A stretch of 64,000 nt of DNA from Mycobacterium sp. MS1601 (lineage in GTDB: Bacteria > Actinomycetota > Actinomycetes > Mycobacteriales > Mycobacteriaceae). A program made the position numbers and the translations under genes. How positions within the stretch are numbered: the first letter of the stretch is position 1; the number at the start of each line of letters is the position of its first letter. Location: positions 5,704,001-5,768,000 of the forward strand of contig NZ_CP019420.1 in the NCBI RefSeq assembly GCF_001984215.1, in the 5' to 3' direction. Under the pieces are notes generated by a model. It was not told the origin of the DNA. It saw only the letters and a program-made list of their open reading frames with translations, and did no database searches. This document shows, piece by piece, positions 18,220-27,822 of this stretch.

Positions 18220-19890
18220 CTTAGCCTCGATCCGTGGACTGACCTGATGGATGTGGTTCTGAGGTGATGGCGCCGGTCGGTCGTTGTGCTGGCAGCGGGT
18301 AGCTGCTGGTCTGCCCAGCTTTTCCTGTGTGCTCCGGTAGGGCCTGTTCGGCGGGGTGGTCAGGGTGTTGCTGGTAGCGGTGGGCTGTGTCCGATGGTGT
18401 TGCGCCACAATGTGAGCCAGTGTTGTGTCCAGGGCCAGTGGCTGGGAAGGTGCAGGATCGGTCGTCGTTGGGGTCGGGCCAGCCGGGCCGGGATGTTGAC
18501 GATGCGTCGTCGCAACGTGGCCCCTCTGGCGACGGCGTTGGTGGCGCCGCCGGCCAGGACGCCAGCGGCGCGCAGCAGATTGTGGGAGATCGCGGCGCAC
18601 AGGATCCAGGCCGAGTTCGCCCCGAACTGGCCTGAGGGCATGTGGGCCAGGGGTCCGTCGATGAGGTCGGCGAAGACGGTTTCGATGATCGCGTGGCGGC
18701 GGTGGGTGATGTCGGCAGCGTCGGCCGGTTCGTCGGTATCGGTGAAGAACGGGTGATACCGCCATACCGGGAACAGTGCGTCGGGGAATCGGGCGTCTTT
18801 GACGCGCCGCACGATCAACCGCGCGGTGACGGGCCGGTTGGTGGAACTGAAGGCGGTGTAGGTGGTTTCAGCGACTTCGGCGTCCGAGATCCATCCGCCG
18901 GTGTCGGGGTCACGCACCGCGCCGGGATACTTGACCGGGATCCAGTCGTGGTCGCTGATGGAGTCAATGGCTGCGGCGACGGTGGCCGACTTGGTGAGTA
19001 CCAGCGAGAACTGGGCACCGGCGCGACGGCAGGCGGCCACGACGGTGCTGTTGCCGTAGGCAGAGTCGCCGCGCACCAGGACCTGTCCGGTGACTCCGGC
19101 GGCACGGGCGGTGGCGACCGCTTGGGCGATCATCCGGGCCGCGCCTTTGCCGGAGTTGGTCTTGCCTGCCCGCAACCTGGCTCCGGCGATCACCGGGGCG
19201 CTGTGATCGGTGCTGATGGTGGTGATCAACGGGGACAGGCCTTTGCGCAGGATCTGTTTCCCGGCGATCTTGGTGTGTCCGTAGGAGGCGCCTTGTTTGG
19301 CGTGGCCATAGACTGGGCGCAGCAGTGAATCGATATCGATGAACGCCCGCTCGTTGGCGCCGGGCAACACCTCGACGCGCTGACACAAGCTGCCCAGATG
19401 CTCCCGTAGGACGGACTCGAGTTGGCGGGCGTGCCCGAAGGTGAACTCACGCAGCAAGGTTCCGACCGTCGATGGGGCGTACACGCCGCCGAAGAGGGTT
19501 TTCATCCCGCCGGCACGCACGATGTCGAGGTCATCGATGCAGTCAGCGCCGGCACACATCGCGGCGATCAGGGTGGTCAGCTTCGGCGACGGATTGGCTG
19601 ACCCGGACTTGATCCGCGGTGCCGCGATGCGAATCTTGTTGCCCAGCAGGTCAGACAGCCCGGTCTGGCTGGCCAGCGTCATCACCGGTACCAACCCGGC
19701 ACACGACACGAGATGCTCATCATCGAACAGCGCCGACGCGGCCAAGAAATTGTGCGAGACTTGCACCGGAAGTGCCTTTCTTGCCGGACATGATTGTTGC
19801 GTAGAGAACACCAATCATTCCAGTTCAGAGGGCACTTTCCTCATTCCGACACCCCATGACCAGCCAATTCATCGGTGGATCGAGGCTTAG
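18220..19890 (-). mobile_element. IS1380-family insertion sequence
   Basis: The element carries one transposase and ends in imperfect 14-bp inverted repeats: CTTAGCCTCGATCC at 18220-18233 and, read on the other strand, CTAAGCCTCGATCC at 19877-19890. Flanking four-base sequences are TGGC and CGGC, so no clean target duplication is visible. It sits between the arylsulfatase promoter and an alpha/beta hydrolase, and interrupts no recognisable gene. Confidence 0.82.
18360..19766 (-). CDS. IS1380-family transposase
   Basis: GTG 19766, preceded by GAAAGG, gives the family-typical opening VQVSHNFLAASALFDDEHLV. The roughly 468-residue protein has the DDE regions of IS1380 transposases: AFIDIDSLLRPVYGHAKQ, LVRGDSAYGN with the second Asp, and the C-terminal RHAIIETVFADL with the Glu. 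No internal stop is seen, so it appears intact. Codons 5' of 19766 are in frame but unlike the family. Confidence 0.9.
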   Translation of the reverse strand: MQVSHNFLAASALFDDEHLVSCAGLVPVMTLASQTGLSDLLGNKIRIAAPRIKSGSANPSPKLTTLIAAMCAGADCIDDLDIVRAGGMKTLFGGVYAPSTVGTLLREFTFGHARQLESVLREHLGSLCQRVEVLPGANERAFIDIDSLLRPVYGHAKQGASYGHTKIAGKQILRKGLSPLITTISTDHSAPVIAGARLRAGKTNSGKGAARMIAQAVATARAAGVTGQVLVRGDSAYGNSTVVAACRRAGAQFSLVLTKSATVAAAIDSISDHDWIPVKYPGAVRDPDTGGWISDAEVAETTYTAFSSTNRPVTARLIVRRVKDARFPDALFPVWRYHPFFTDTDEPADAADITHRRHAIIETVFADLIDGPLAHMPSGQFGANSAWILCAAISHNLLRAAGVLAGGATNAVARGATLRRRIVNIPARLARPQRRPILHLPSHWPWTQHWLTLWRNTIGHSPPLPATP

Positions 19891-19991
19891 CGGCGATTCG
19901 GATGTGCCGGGGGGCCGACCTGTTCCCCCCGTTCGCGGGGACGATGGGGTGACACTGGCGACGAGCATGCAGACAGAAGAGGCGAGAGAAC

Positions 19992-20900
19992 ATGATCACA
20001 GCACGCGATGTCGACGTCCACCACGGCCGAGCGTGGGTTGATGCGGATGAGTCGGTTCGTATCGGCTACACGGTCGTCAGTCCAGCTGAACCGACGATGA
20101 CGGTCGTGCTTCTTCACGGCGCGCCGCAAACGCGCTACGAGTGGCGCAAGGTCATGATGCCGCTGGCGACCGCGGGCTATCGGGTGATCATGCCTGACTA
20201 TCGCGGTGCCGGCGCCTCGGACAAACCTCGTGACGGTTACGACAAATGGACCATGGCTGCTGATATCCACAGTCTGGTGCGCGACGTGCTGGGGGTAGGG
20301 GAGTCCATCTCGCTTGTCGGGCACGATCTTGGGTCGACCCTGGCTCTGAGTTTCGCGCTGCGCTACCGCGATGATGTCGTGAGCGCCACGTTCATGGAAG
20401 CTCCACTGCCGGGCACGGCCTATTACGACTGGCGCATGGCTCAGAAATCGGCGTGGCAGTTCTCCTTTCATGCCAATCCAGACATCGCGGTCTACCTCAC
20501 CCATGGCCGCGAACGTTGGTACATCAACCGATTCTTCGACGATCTGGCCTACCAACCGGATGCGATCTCCAATGCCGACCTCGACGTTTACGCCCGCGCA
20601 TACGAGGCTCCCGGAGCCATGCGGGCGATGTGTGAGATCTACCGGGAACTCGACCGCGACGCCCACGACAACCGCACCGCGCTGCAGCAACAGGGAAAGC
20701 TCACCATCCCGGTGTTGGCTTCGGGCGGCGCTTCCAATCCTCTTGCCGGACGTTTCCGGGCTATGTGTGAAGAGGTCGCAGACTCGGTGACCGATCACCT
20801 TGTCCCGGACTGCGGCCATTGGGTGGCCGAGGAGCAGCCGGAGTATTTCACCAGGATGTTCTGCGAGTTCGACGCAGCCGCTCGGAGCAGGACTGAATAG
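19992..20900 (+). CDS. Alpha/beta hydrolase, epoxide hydrolase/haloacetate dehalogenase-like
   Basis: The 302-residue enzyme has HGAPQTRYEW (oxyanion, about residue 43), YRGAGASDKP, a nucleophile elbow GHDLGS with Asp as nucleophile (about 114) and CGHWVAEEQPE with the catalytic His near the end. An Asp nucleophile points to epoxide hydrolases or dehalogenases rather than esterases. It stands alone, downstream of the IS1380 element and 162 bp before an aldo/keto reductase gene. Which substrate it uses cannot be read. Confidence 0.85.
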   Translation: MITARDVDVHHGRAWVDADESVRIGYTVVSPAEPTMTVVLLHGAPQTRYEWRKVMMPLATAGYRVIMPDYRGAGASDKPRDGYDKWTMAADIHSLVRDVLGVGESISLVGHDLGSTLALSFALRYRDDVVSATFMEAPLPGTAYYDWRMAQKSAWQFSFHANPDIAVYLTHGRERWYINRFFDDLAYQPDAISNADLDVYARAYEAPGAMRAMCEIYRELDRDAHDNRTALQQQGKLTIPVLASGGASNPLAGRFRAMCEEVADSVTDHLVPDCGHWVAEEQPEYFTRMFCEFDAAARSRTE

Positions 20901-21062
20901 ACGCCGACGCGGCGGCACCGGTTTATTCCCGAAGTGAGGGGGTGTATCACCACCCCCGAACGCCCACCGGATGGCACCTACCGTGGTAGCGGAGGCACTG
21001 GTCGCCCCGGAAGTACAAGGGCCCATACCCAGTGGATACGCAGTGAAGTGGAGGTAATCGTC

Positions 21063-21971
21063 ATGGCGAACATGAACCCGCAGACAATCAGTCTTGCCGG
21101 AAAGAAAGTGTCGCGCTTGGGATTCGGCTCGATGAGGTTCACCGGCCGCGGAATCTGGGGTGATCCCCAAGACCGCGACGAGTGTATCGCCGTGGCCCGT
21201 CGAGCGGTCGAGCTCGGAGTGCAGTTCATCGACACCGCCGACTCCTACGGCCCGCACGTCGCCGAACAGATCTTGCGTGAGGCGCTGCATCCATACCCTG
21301 AGGACGTCATCATCGCGACCAAGGCGGGCTTGACCCGAAACGGACCTGATGTCATCGACACTGACGCCGGACCCAAACGGCTCGGCCCTGCGGCGTGGCC
21401 ACCGGTCGGACGACCCGAATACCTGCGGCAGCAGGTATTGATGAGCATGCGCCGCTTGGGGGTGGATCAGATCGATCTGTTACAGCTGCACCGGGTGGAT
21501 CCGAAAGTGCCATTGGCAGATCAGATTGGTGAGCTCAAGGCGCTCCAGGATGAGGGCAAGATCCGCGAGATCGGCATGTCGCAATGCACCGTCGCCCAGC
21601 TCGACGAGGCGCGGCAGATCGCCGAGATCGTCAGTGTCCAAAGCCGGTTCAACGTCATGGACCGGAGCGCCAACGACATGTTGGAGGTGTGCGAGCGCGA
21701 TGGGCTGGCGTTCATTCCCTGGGCGCCGGTGGCGCAGGGTGGGCTCGCCGCGGCCCACCAGGCACTCTCCGACATCGCCCTGGCTCACCAGTGCACTGTG
21801 GGCCAGGTGGCAATCGCCTGGCTGTTGCATCTCTCACCGGCGATGCTTCCCATCCCCGGCACATCGCGGCGGGCCCATCTGGAAGAGAACATGGCTGCCG
21901 CTGACGTGCAACTGACACCAGAACAAATCGACCTACTCAGCGCGGCTACGCCGACGGCGTCACCGGCGTAA
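21063..21971 (+). CDS. Aldo/keto reductase
   Basis: ATG 21063 follows GTGGAGG and opens a 302-residue TIM-barrel protein. The catalytic tetrad is visible as DTADSYG (Asp, Tyr), ATKAG (Lys) and LLQLHRVDP (His). NADPH-binding residues lie in the C-terminal IPGTSRRAHLEENM segment. Such enzymes reduce aldehydes and ketones. Its 3' end overlaps the convergent XRE regulator gene by 26 bp. Confidence 0.92.
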   Translation: MANMNPQTISLAGKKVSRLGFGSMRFTGRGIWGDPQDRDECIAVARRAVELGVQFIDTADSYGPHVAEQILREALHPYPEDVIIATKAGLTRNGPDVIDTDAGPKRLGPAAWPPVGRPEYLRQQVLMSMRRLGVDQIDLLQLHRVDPKVPLADQIGELKALQDEGKIREIGMSQCTVAQLDEARQIAEIVSVQSRFNVMDRSANDMLEVCERDGLAFIPWAPVAQGGLAAAHQALSDIALAHQCTVGQVAIAWLLHLSPAMLPIPGTSRRAHLEENMAAADVQLTPEQIDLLSAATPTASPA

Positions 21972-22797
21972 GCGCTTTCAGCAACGCGACAGCGTCCGGA
22001 GACGACGCGTTCTCGAGCGGACAGTACACAAACAACCGCTGGTCAGGCGCGCCCGCCACCTCGAGCGCCTCGAAATGAAGGCGTAACTCGCCCACTCGCG
22101 GATGGTGGAACACTTTGTCCTCACTGGAGCGTGGACGTACGTCGTGGGTGGCCCACAGTTCGGCGAAAACTGAACTGCGTGCGGAGATCTCATCGACCAC
22201 CTCGGCAACGCGGTCGTCATTCGGGAATCGCGTCAAGCCTGACCGGAGGTTGCCGACGACCTGAGTGGCCACCTGGTGCCAATCTGTGTAGAAATCTCGG
22301 GCGGCCGGGTCGAGGAACACCATGCGGGCAAGGTTGTCAGTGTCGCCGAAGCCGCTGTACATCGCACGACCAGCCGAGTTGATCGCAAGGATATTGAGAC
22401 CGACATCGACGACGATGGCCGGTACACGCAAGCCGGAATCGAGGAGAAGCTGGACCCCCGCCGAGACCATGGTGGCGCGAGCCGGCATCGGGAGGGGGAG
22501 GGGATGGACAAGCGAGATGAGGTAGGCAGTTGCGTGCGTATCGAGCCGTAGCGCGCGTGCGAGCGCACGAAGCACCTGTAGCGACGGTCGGTGCTCTCGG
22601 CCCTGTTCGAGCCGTCGGTAGTAGTCGGTGCTCAATCCGGCAAGCAGAGCCAGCTCTTCTCGACGAAGCCCCCGAACCCGCCGACCGTCGCCGGGTACAA
22701 GGCCGACGTCCTGTGGCGTCACTGCTTCACGCCTTGCCCGTAAAAACGAGCTGAGCTCTGCCGATCGATCTGCCATGACCCTATCCATAACGGACAT
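21946..22797 (-). CDS. XRE-family regulator with MmyB-like ligand domain
   Basis: The helix-turn-helix (VRGLRREELALLAGLSTDYY followed by RLEQGREHRPS) and the C-terminal MmyB-like domain (ILAINSAGRAMY, MVFLDPAARDFYTDWHQVA in parts) are clear. Possible starts are ATG 22797, 22788 or 22776; none has a strong ribosome site. The longer open frame to 23013 overlaps the GGDEF gene and is unlikely to be used. Regulators of this type often control adjacent SDR or AKR genes; the convergent aldo/keto reductase is the nearest candidate. Confidence 0.85.
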   Translation of the reverse strand: MSVMDRVMADRSAELSSFLRARREAVTPQDVGLVPGDGRRVRGLRREELALLAGLSTDYYRRLEQGREHRPSLQVLRALARALRLDTHATAYLISLVHPLPLPMPARATMVSAGVQLLLDSGLRVPAIVVDVGLNILAINSAGRAMYSGFGDTDNLARMVFLDPAARDFYTDWHQVATQVVGNLRSGLTRFPNDDRVAEVVDEISARSSVFAELWATHDVRPRSSEDKVFHHPRVGELRLHFEALEVAGAPDQRLFVYCPLENASSPDAVALLKALTPVTPSA

Positions 22798-22903
22798 CCA
22801 CTCAGCTGGCAAGGCCGCGCCCTGCTCACTGGCACTTTCGTCCGATGCATGGCCCGCCATGTCGGTCGGCGCACTGCGGGCGTTCGGAGTTTCAGAGGTT
22901 GTA

Positions 22904-24027
22904 TCACCGCGGGGTGTCATCGAGGACCGAGCGTGCTCCACCCTGGCGCTTGGCTTTGTACATCGCGCTGTCTGCGCGGCGTAGCAGAACGTCGAAGTCG
23001 AAGTTCTCGTCATCGATTGCCGCCCAGGCGATCCCGATACTTATTCCGATAGGCGTCGGGGTGGCGTGCAGGCGAGCACAGCGCTGGAGGAAACCGGGTA
23101 GGCCGCTGCTGCTGTCGAGGTTGGCAACGACGACGAATTCGTCTCCGCCGGTACGTGCGACCAGATCGCGCCTCTCGCGGACGATCGAGCGTAGATTGCG
23201 GGCAGTTTCGAGCAACGCGGCGTCACCGGCTGTGTGCCCCTCGGTGTCGTTGAGTTGAGTTGCTTGAATCGGTCGAGATCGATGACGGCCACAACCATCA
23301 GTTCCGACGAAACCTGTGTGTCGAGCGTTGAGCGGACGGTGTTGTGCATGCCGCGCCTATTGAGCAATCCGGTCAGCGGGTCGCGGATGGCTTCGCGCGC
23401 GGTGCGTCGGATGGTTCGTCTGGCGGCTTCGATGACGGCTTGAAGGATGACGGGCAGCAGAATGACCGTCGTCAGGGCCGGGCTGTAGTAGATGAACAGG
23501 TCGAGCAGCGTGCCGCGCCCGTTGAGGATCGCAGCCGCAGTCATCCCGAAGATCACCGCAGACGCGAAGGCGCAGTGGACGGCCAGCACTCGCCAGCCCA
23601 GCAAGAATGCCGCGAACACCCCGACCAGTCCCATGTGAATCGTGGTGTTGATCTGGGCGGCAGGTCCTGCCAACACGATGCCGCAGACCGCGATACTGAC
23701 GTCCGCCCAGGCAACGAATCCCAACGCACTGCGATGGCTTGGCCACGGCCCGAAGATCCACAACGGACCGACCACGAGTGCCGTGGCGGCGACGACGGCG
23801 TGCAACACCCGCAAGTGCGGGGTGGGTGGCCCCAGTGGATGAAATTGCACCAGAATGGCAAGCGCCAGCATGGACAGGCACATCACACCGATCGCCGTCT
23901 TGAGCACTCCCAGGTAGCCGGATGCGCGCAGCGCCTCGGTGAGGGAGGCGTACTCGTGGCGCCCCCACTGTGATCGCCTTGGCGCACCACGGTGGCGAAA
24001 ACGGTGTGGTCGGGGGATCGACAGCAT
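22904..24027 (-). pseudogene. Membrane-anchored diguanylate cyclase (GGDEF), frameshifted by a 5-bp duplication
   Basis: The first frame, from ATG 24027 (AGGAAGG six bases upstream), encodes about six membrane helices and then the GGDEF start (RDPLTGLLNRRGM, IDLDRFKQLN). After that it is nonsense. The second frame continues LLETARNLRSIVRERRDL, then ARTGGDEFVVVANL, GISIGIAW and RADSAMYKAKRQG to 22904. The break lies where TTGAG is tandemly duplicated (23250-23254 and 23255-23259, plus strand). Removing one copy restores QLNDTEGHTAGDAALLETA. The intact gene would synthesise cyclic di-GMP in response to a membrane signal. Confidence 0.85.
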
Positions 24028-24187
24028 TCCCATCCTTCCTACACCCCTCGGCATCGTCGCTTCCAGGTTTGTCAGCGTTCGGCGGCGGTCTAGACACGCA
24101 GTCGGAGCGCACTTCTCCGCACGCTGAGCTGGCCAACCAGACCCGGCCTTGACCACTAGCGGCACGCTTCGATGCGCGTACAAGCAA

Positions 24188-25162
24188 CTATCCCGGTTCA
24201 GACCGGCGAGGCAAATAGGGGCGGCCAAGCAGATTTGCCCACAGTCGTTGGAGACTGTCCATGCCGCCCGCTGTCGAACTGAACAAGGTGGCGTCGCCCA
24301 CGATCAGGTCGCCGGCGAAGACCCCGGGACGCGATTGCAGAAGCGCATCAAACGTCCACTGTCCGTGCTCAGTGAACGGATGCGGTGGTGCCTGCCGGTC
24401 GATTCGCTGTCTGGCCAGCACCTCGAGTTTGCCGACCGCCTGTTCGACGCGTTCTAGGTGCGGAAGGTGCGGGTGGAGGTTGAAGGTCTGCACGCCGTCG
24501 AGCAGACCGAGTCGGTCCAGGGCAGTCTCGGTGATGATCGGTTCGGGTGACCCGGTAGTGGTCTGTGCCGGACGCAGACCGAAGCGGTTCTGCACCGGGA
24601 CATCGAGCCCCGCGAGGACGGATCGCGCGAATCCACCGAAGCGCTGCTCCGGTGGGATGGTCTTATCGCCGTGATGGCGGAATTCGACTTCGGGCACGTC
24701 GCCGATGTCATGGTGCGGTGCCACGACGAGCAGATTGCCGGGCACGTCGAGGAAGCGACGCAGACTACTCAGCTCACCTTGTTGAACGTTCTGGGCAGTG
24801 CGCCTCGAATCGAAGCTGATCACGATCAGGGTGTCCAGGCCGGTGACGAAATCGTCGTCTATCGCAACGAACGTCCCGTCGTCGCTGACCCGCTCGGTCT
24901 CGATCACCGGGCTCCCGCTCGCTGCTCGCGCCGTCTCGCAGAACCTGTCGAAGTTGCGGCGCAGGATGTGGTCGAGAAATCCGGATATCCCTTGGTCGTA
25001 GCGCTGGTCATCGGCCAGGTCGGTATGGGCCGGGTAGAGCATCCGTCTGGTTTCGAACAAGGCTGGAAAGCGGTTCTCAATGACCCTTAGCGGCGATGTG
25101 ATCTCCTGTAGCCGGTCCCACGAGTAATACACACCGACGCGGCGTCCCGTCGTCATCGGCAT
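24188..25162 (-). CDS. Conserved protein of unknown function
   Basis: I do not recognise this 324-residue protein. It has no signal peptide or membrane helix. A central segment (TLIVISFDSR, FLDVPGNLLVVAPHHDIG) alternates hydrophobic strands with polar loops like a Rossmann-type or class I amidotransferase-like fold, but no catalytic triad can be assigned. It is the last gene of the VOC/SRPBCC/YWTD/DUF427 operon, 40 bp after the DUF427 gene, so it probably shares that pathway. Confidence 0.6.
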   Translation of the reverse strand: MPMTTGRRVGVYYSWDRLQEITSPLRVIENRFPALFETRRMLYPAHTDLADDQRYDQGISGFLDHILRRNFDRFCETARAASGSPVIETERVSDDGTFVAIDDDFVTGLDTLIVISFDSRRTAQNVQQGELSSLRRFLDVPGNLLVVAPHHDIGDVPEVEFRHHGDKTIPPEQRFGGFARSVLAGLDVPVQNRFGLRPAQTTTGSPEPIITETALDRLGLLDGVQTFNLHPHLPHLERVEQAVGKLEVLARQRIDRQAPPHPFTEHGQWTFDALLQSRPGVFAGDLIVGDATLFSSTAGGMDSLQRLWANLLGRPYLPRRSEPG

Positions 25163-25201
25163 TCCTTTTCTGTTGGGGCGCCTGGCGTTTGCCCTTCAGG
25201 C

Positions 25202-25981
25202 TCAGGCGAAGTGTGTGCGCGGGCGCGCAAGTGCGACGCCGTCGACGGTGATGTCGAGCTTCTCGTTGAAGAACCCCACCATCCTGGCGATAGGGGCCAC
25301 CTCCGGCAACGGGTAGTCATACGCCCAGGCGACGTCTGGCTGCACCCCGGCCGGCGTCTGTGCTGACCAGTACTGTGTGGTCACGCCCTTGTACGGACAC
25401 AACGAGGTGCTATCACTGGGCTGCAGATGTTCCATCACCAGGTCAGAGCGGTCGATATAGTAACGCGTCGGCAGTCCCGTCTCGAAAAGCAACACCGGGC
25501 AGTGCGTTTCGGCGAGCAGCACGCTGTCCAGCGCCACCGTGACGTGCCGGTGCGAGCGCAGCGCGTCGATGCGCACATACGGGTTGCGGGGATGCCCGAC
25601 GATCGGCTCGTCCTCCTCGTACCACTCAATGGCGTCCCATTCGAAGCTCGCCAACCCGGCGGCCGGCCCGCCGCCGTCGGCATCGAACATTCGCACCACC
25701 GAGGGCTGGATTCGCCCACCGGCGCTCAGCGAGTACAACCGCGACGGGCCGAACTGGACATTCTGTTGATGGTCCTCGTCGATCAACAGTTCCCGGCGGA
25801 CATCGACGATCGGCACGTAGTAGGTGGGATAAAACGCGTTCTCCCACAGATACTTTGCGTTGGTGGTGTCGAATACGACCTGCCCGGCGACGAATCCGCG
25901 TACTCGCCGCGGCACCGGTTCGATGTGTCCGCGACCGACCGGCACCAACGGGTAGTCACGGACTTCAGTGATGGGTTCCAT
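25202..25981 (-). CDS. DUF427 domain-containing protein (two DUF427 repeats)
   Basis: The 259-residue protein contains two copies of the DUF427 pattern. The first is RRVRGFVAGQVVFDTTNAKY followed by YYVP; the second is VTVALDSVLLAETHCPVLLF followed by TRYYIDRSDL and CPYKGVTTQYWS. The function of DUF427 is not established. The start is four bases after the stop of the upstream YWTD gene, so the two are translationally linked. Confidence 0.85.
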   Translation of the reverse strand: MEPITEVRDYPLVPVGRGHIEPVPRRVRGFVAGQVVFDTTNAKYLWENAFYPTYYVPIVDVRRELLIDEDHQQNVQFGPSRLYSLSAGGRIQPSVVRMFDADGGGPAAGLASFEWDAIEWYEEDEPIVGHPRNPYVRIDALRSHRHVTVALDSVLLAETHCPVLLFETGLPTRYYIDRSDLVMEHLQPSDSTSLCPYKGVTTQYWSAQTPAGVQPDVAWAYDYPLPEVAPIARMVGFFNEKLDITVDGVALARPRTHFA

Positions 25982-25984
25982 GGA

Positions 25985-26866
25985 TCAATTGTGCGTTCGG
26001 GCGTAGGCGATGCCGGTCAGATTGCCCTGGGCCTGCAGCAGTGTCGTCTTATCGGACCCGTCGAGCGCCGCACGGTAGACCGTGCCCGCGAAGTCGGTGA
26101 CGAACATACGGTCACCAGCGACGTCAAGAGCCAAGCCGATGCCCTCCATCAGATGGTCGACGACAATCTCGGGTTCGGGCCGGCCATCGGGCCCGGGGTC
26201 CAATGGCGCCCGGTTGACGGTGTTTCCGCGTGGCGGGTCACCACGGTCAGTCCAGTACAGCGTCCGTGTGCCGTGGTCGATGTCGAGGTCGATCGGCTCG
26301 GGGAGCCCGTCGTAGACCACCTCGATGTCGGTGCGCTCGGCCGGCGTCTGCCCGGCGGGGACGTCGATGCCGGCGCGCAGGATGCGACCGTGGCCGGAGT
26401 CGTCGGCGCCCTTCTGCGTCCAATAGATCTTGCCGCCCACGCGGTCAACGGCGATGCCGACGCACCAGTTGCGCTGGTCCTTGCGGTCGGTATCGCCGAA
26501 CCCTGTCTGGACCAGCGTCTCGACAGCAGACCCATTGGCAGCGGCGCGCATCACGCGCATGCCCTCCCGGTCCGACCAGTACAGTGTCCCGTCTTCGAAC
26601 TGGATCTGCTTCGGCGTGAACGTGGCGCCCGCCGCCACGATCGTGGTGCGGTTGAGGCCGTCGAGGTCTATGCGTTCGATCGACCCGTCGTTGCCGTCCG
26701 GGTCGCCCATATTCGTCCAGTACAGGTGCCCGCCTTCGGTGTCGGCGATGATCCCGTCGGGATGGCCGGTGAGCCCGGCCAGCAGCGTTCGCGGGTCGGA
26801 GCCGTCGGGGTTCACCGCGACGATTCTTCCGCCGCTGAGATCAAGGAAGTACAACCGTCCGGTCAT
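25985..26866 (-). CDS. YWTD-repeat beta-propeller protein
   Basis: ATG 26866 overlaps the upstream SRPBCC stop by 4 bp and starts MTGRLYFLDLSGGRIVAVNP. The 293 residues hold at least four LDL-receptor-type YWTD blades (HLYWTNMG, TLYWSDRE, KIYWTQKG, TLYWTDRG). No signal peptide is visible, so it is likely cytosolic. Actinobacterial members are sometimes labelled 3-hydroxyacyl-CoA dehydrogenase, but no Rossmann motif is present here and I would not transfer that name. A binding or lactonase-like role is possible. Confidence 0.8.
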   Translation of the reverse strand: MTGRLYFLDLSGGRIVAVNPDGSDPRTLLAGLTGHPDGIIADTEGGHLYWTNMGDPDGNDGSIERIDLDGLNRTTIVAAGATFTPKQIQFEDGTLYWSDREGMRVMRAAANGSAVETLVQTGFGDTDRKDQRNWCVGIAVDRVGGKIYWTQKGADDSGHGRILRAGIDVPAGQTPAERTDIEVVYDGLPEPIDLDIDHGTRTLYWTDRGDPPRGNTVNRAPLDPGPDGRPEPEIVVDHLMEGIGLALDVAGDRMFVTDFAGTVYRAALDGSDKTTLLQAQGNLTGIAYARTHN

Positions 26867-27345
26867 GGCTGACTGGCTCCTGTCGCGTCGTCGTGGCCGA
26901 GGCGATCGGCATAGGCCTTCAACGCCGCCAACGTACGGGCGCTTTCCACCCGGAACGATCGCACGAAGATCGGTTTGAGCAGCGCGAGGTGGGAGGGCAC
27001 AGTCAGCGTGCACACCCGATGGACATGGGTGCCCCCGTCACAAGGGGTCAGCGTGTAACGCAGCACCACGCCGAGCGTGCCGAGGTGCCACTTGAGTGTC
27101 ATCGGCTGATCAAAGGTGATGCGTGTCGGCGGGTCGAACTCGGTGACGACGCCGTTGCGCACCCCGATCGGACCCGGTTCACGATAGGTGGTGCCCAGTT
27201 GAACCGGATCGGTGGAGATCTCGACGGTCCCTTTGAATGCCGACGATTCCGAGAGCCACCGGCCCTCGCCTTTCAGGTCGATAATGATGTCGAAGATCGT
27301 CGATGCCGGGCAGGCGATATCAGCATCGGAGGGCAGTTCGGGCAT
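26863..27345 (-). CDS. SRPBCC-family (START/polyketide cyclase-like) protein
   Basis: ATG 27345, one base after the VOC stop, opens MPELPSDADIACPASTIFDI, typical of SRPBCC proteins, which bind hydrophobic ligands in a deep pocket. The about 160-residue length and the strand pattern (GVVTEFDPPTRITF, then VVLRYTLTPCDGGTHV) fit. It may bind or modify the operon's substrate. Upstream in-frame codons lie inside the VOC gene and are not needed. Confidence 0.8.
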   Translation of the reverse strand: MPELPSDADIACPASTIFDIIIDLKGEGRWLSESSAFKGTVEISTDPVQLGTTYREPGPIGVRNGVVTEFDPPTRITFDQPMTLKWHLGTLGVVLRYTLTPCDGGTHVHRVCTLTVPSHLALLKPIFVRSFRVESARTLAALKAYADRLGHDDATGASQP

Positions 27346-27346
27346 C

Positions 27347-27703
27347 TCAGGCCTGCGCTGAGTGGATTGTGACGCCGTTGCCTTCGGAATCGACGATGAG
27401 AGCGAAGAAGCCGTTTTCCCCGCGCTGCTCGGTCGGCTCGATGACACGGCCGCCGCCGCGGGTCACACGCTCCAGCACCGTCGCGAGAGGCTCATCAACA
27501 TCAAAGTAGGGCAGCGAGCCCTCGGTCGTCGGCGTGAAGCCGGCGGTCTGGTTCAGCGAGACGCTCGGAGTTCCCGGCAAGATGGAGATGCGCCTCACGC
27601 CCTGGTCGATGATGTCGCCAGGAGCGTGGCCGAAAACGCTGGCGTAAAAGGCGATTGCACGCTCAAGGTCGGTAGCGGGCAGTTCGACCCAAATGGTCTG
27701 CAT
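27347..27703 (-). CDS. VOC-family (glyoxalase/bleomycin resistance-like) protein
   Basis: The start ATG 27703 gives MQTIWVELPATDLERAIAFY, the first beta-alpha unit of a vicinal oxygen chelate fold. The second half (FDVDEPLATVLERVTRGGG, GFFALIVDSEGN) completes the fold within 118 residues. Possible metal ligands are the Glu of WVEL and Glu/Asp of DSEGN. It is the first gene of a five-gene operon divergent from a LysR regulator. Confidence 0.85.
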   Translation of the reverse strand: MQTIWVELPATDLERAIAFYASVFGHAPGDIIDQGVRRISILPGTPSVSLNQTAGFTPTTEGSLPYFDVDEPLATVLERVTRGGGRVIEPTEQRGENGFFALIVDSEGNGVTIHSAQA

Positions 27704-27822
27704 GGTGAGGCTTTCTCTTGGTTGGTGTGAGCTCACTCATCATCAGCGGCGCAACGTATTCGCCGCCAATGCCGATGTTGACGAATCTCATGCCGGAGCG
27801 GCATGAGGGCTACGATCGGCGG
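27704..27822. promoter_or_regulatory. Divergent promoter region of VOC operon and LysR gene
   Basis: This 119-bp spacer separates the operon's first gene from the LysR gene, the usual arrangement in which the LysR protein binds between its own gene and its target. No T-N11-A box is clear enough to name. Confidence 0.4.

Noticed and set aside
18190..18765. 191-residue minus-strand frame at the IS1380 end
   Set aside because: Overlaps the transposase in another frame and crosses the element boundary; composition is Pro/Arg/Thr-rich without domains.
22776..23013. N-terminal extension of the XRE regulator
   Set aside because: Overlaps the GGDEF reading frame and has no regulator-like sequence; internal ATG starts fit the family better.
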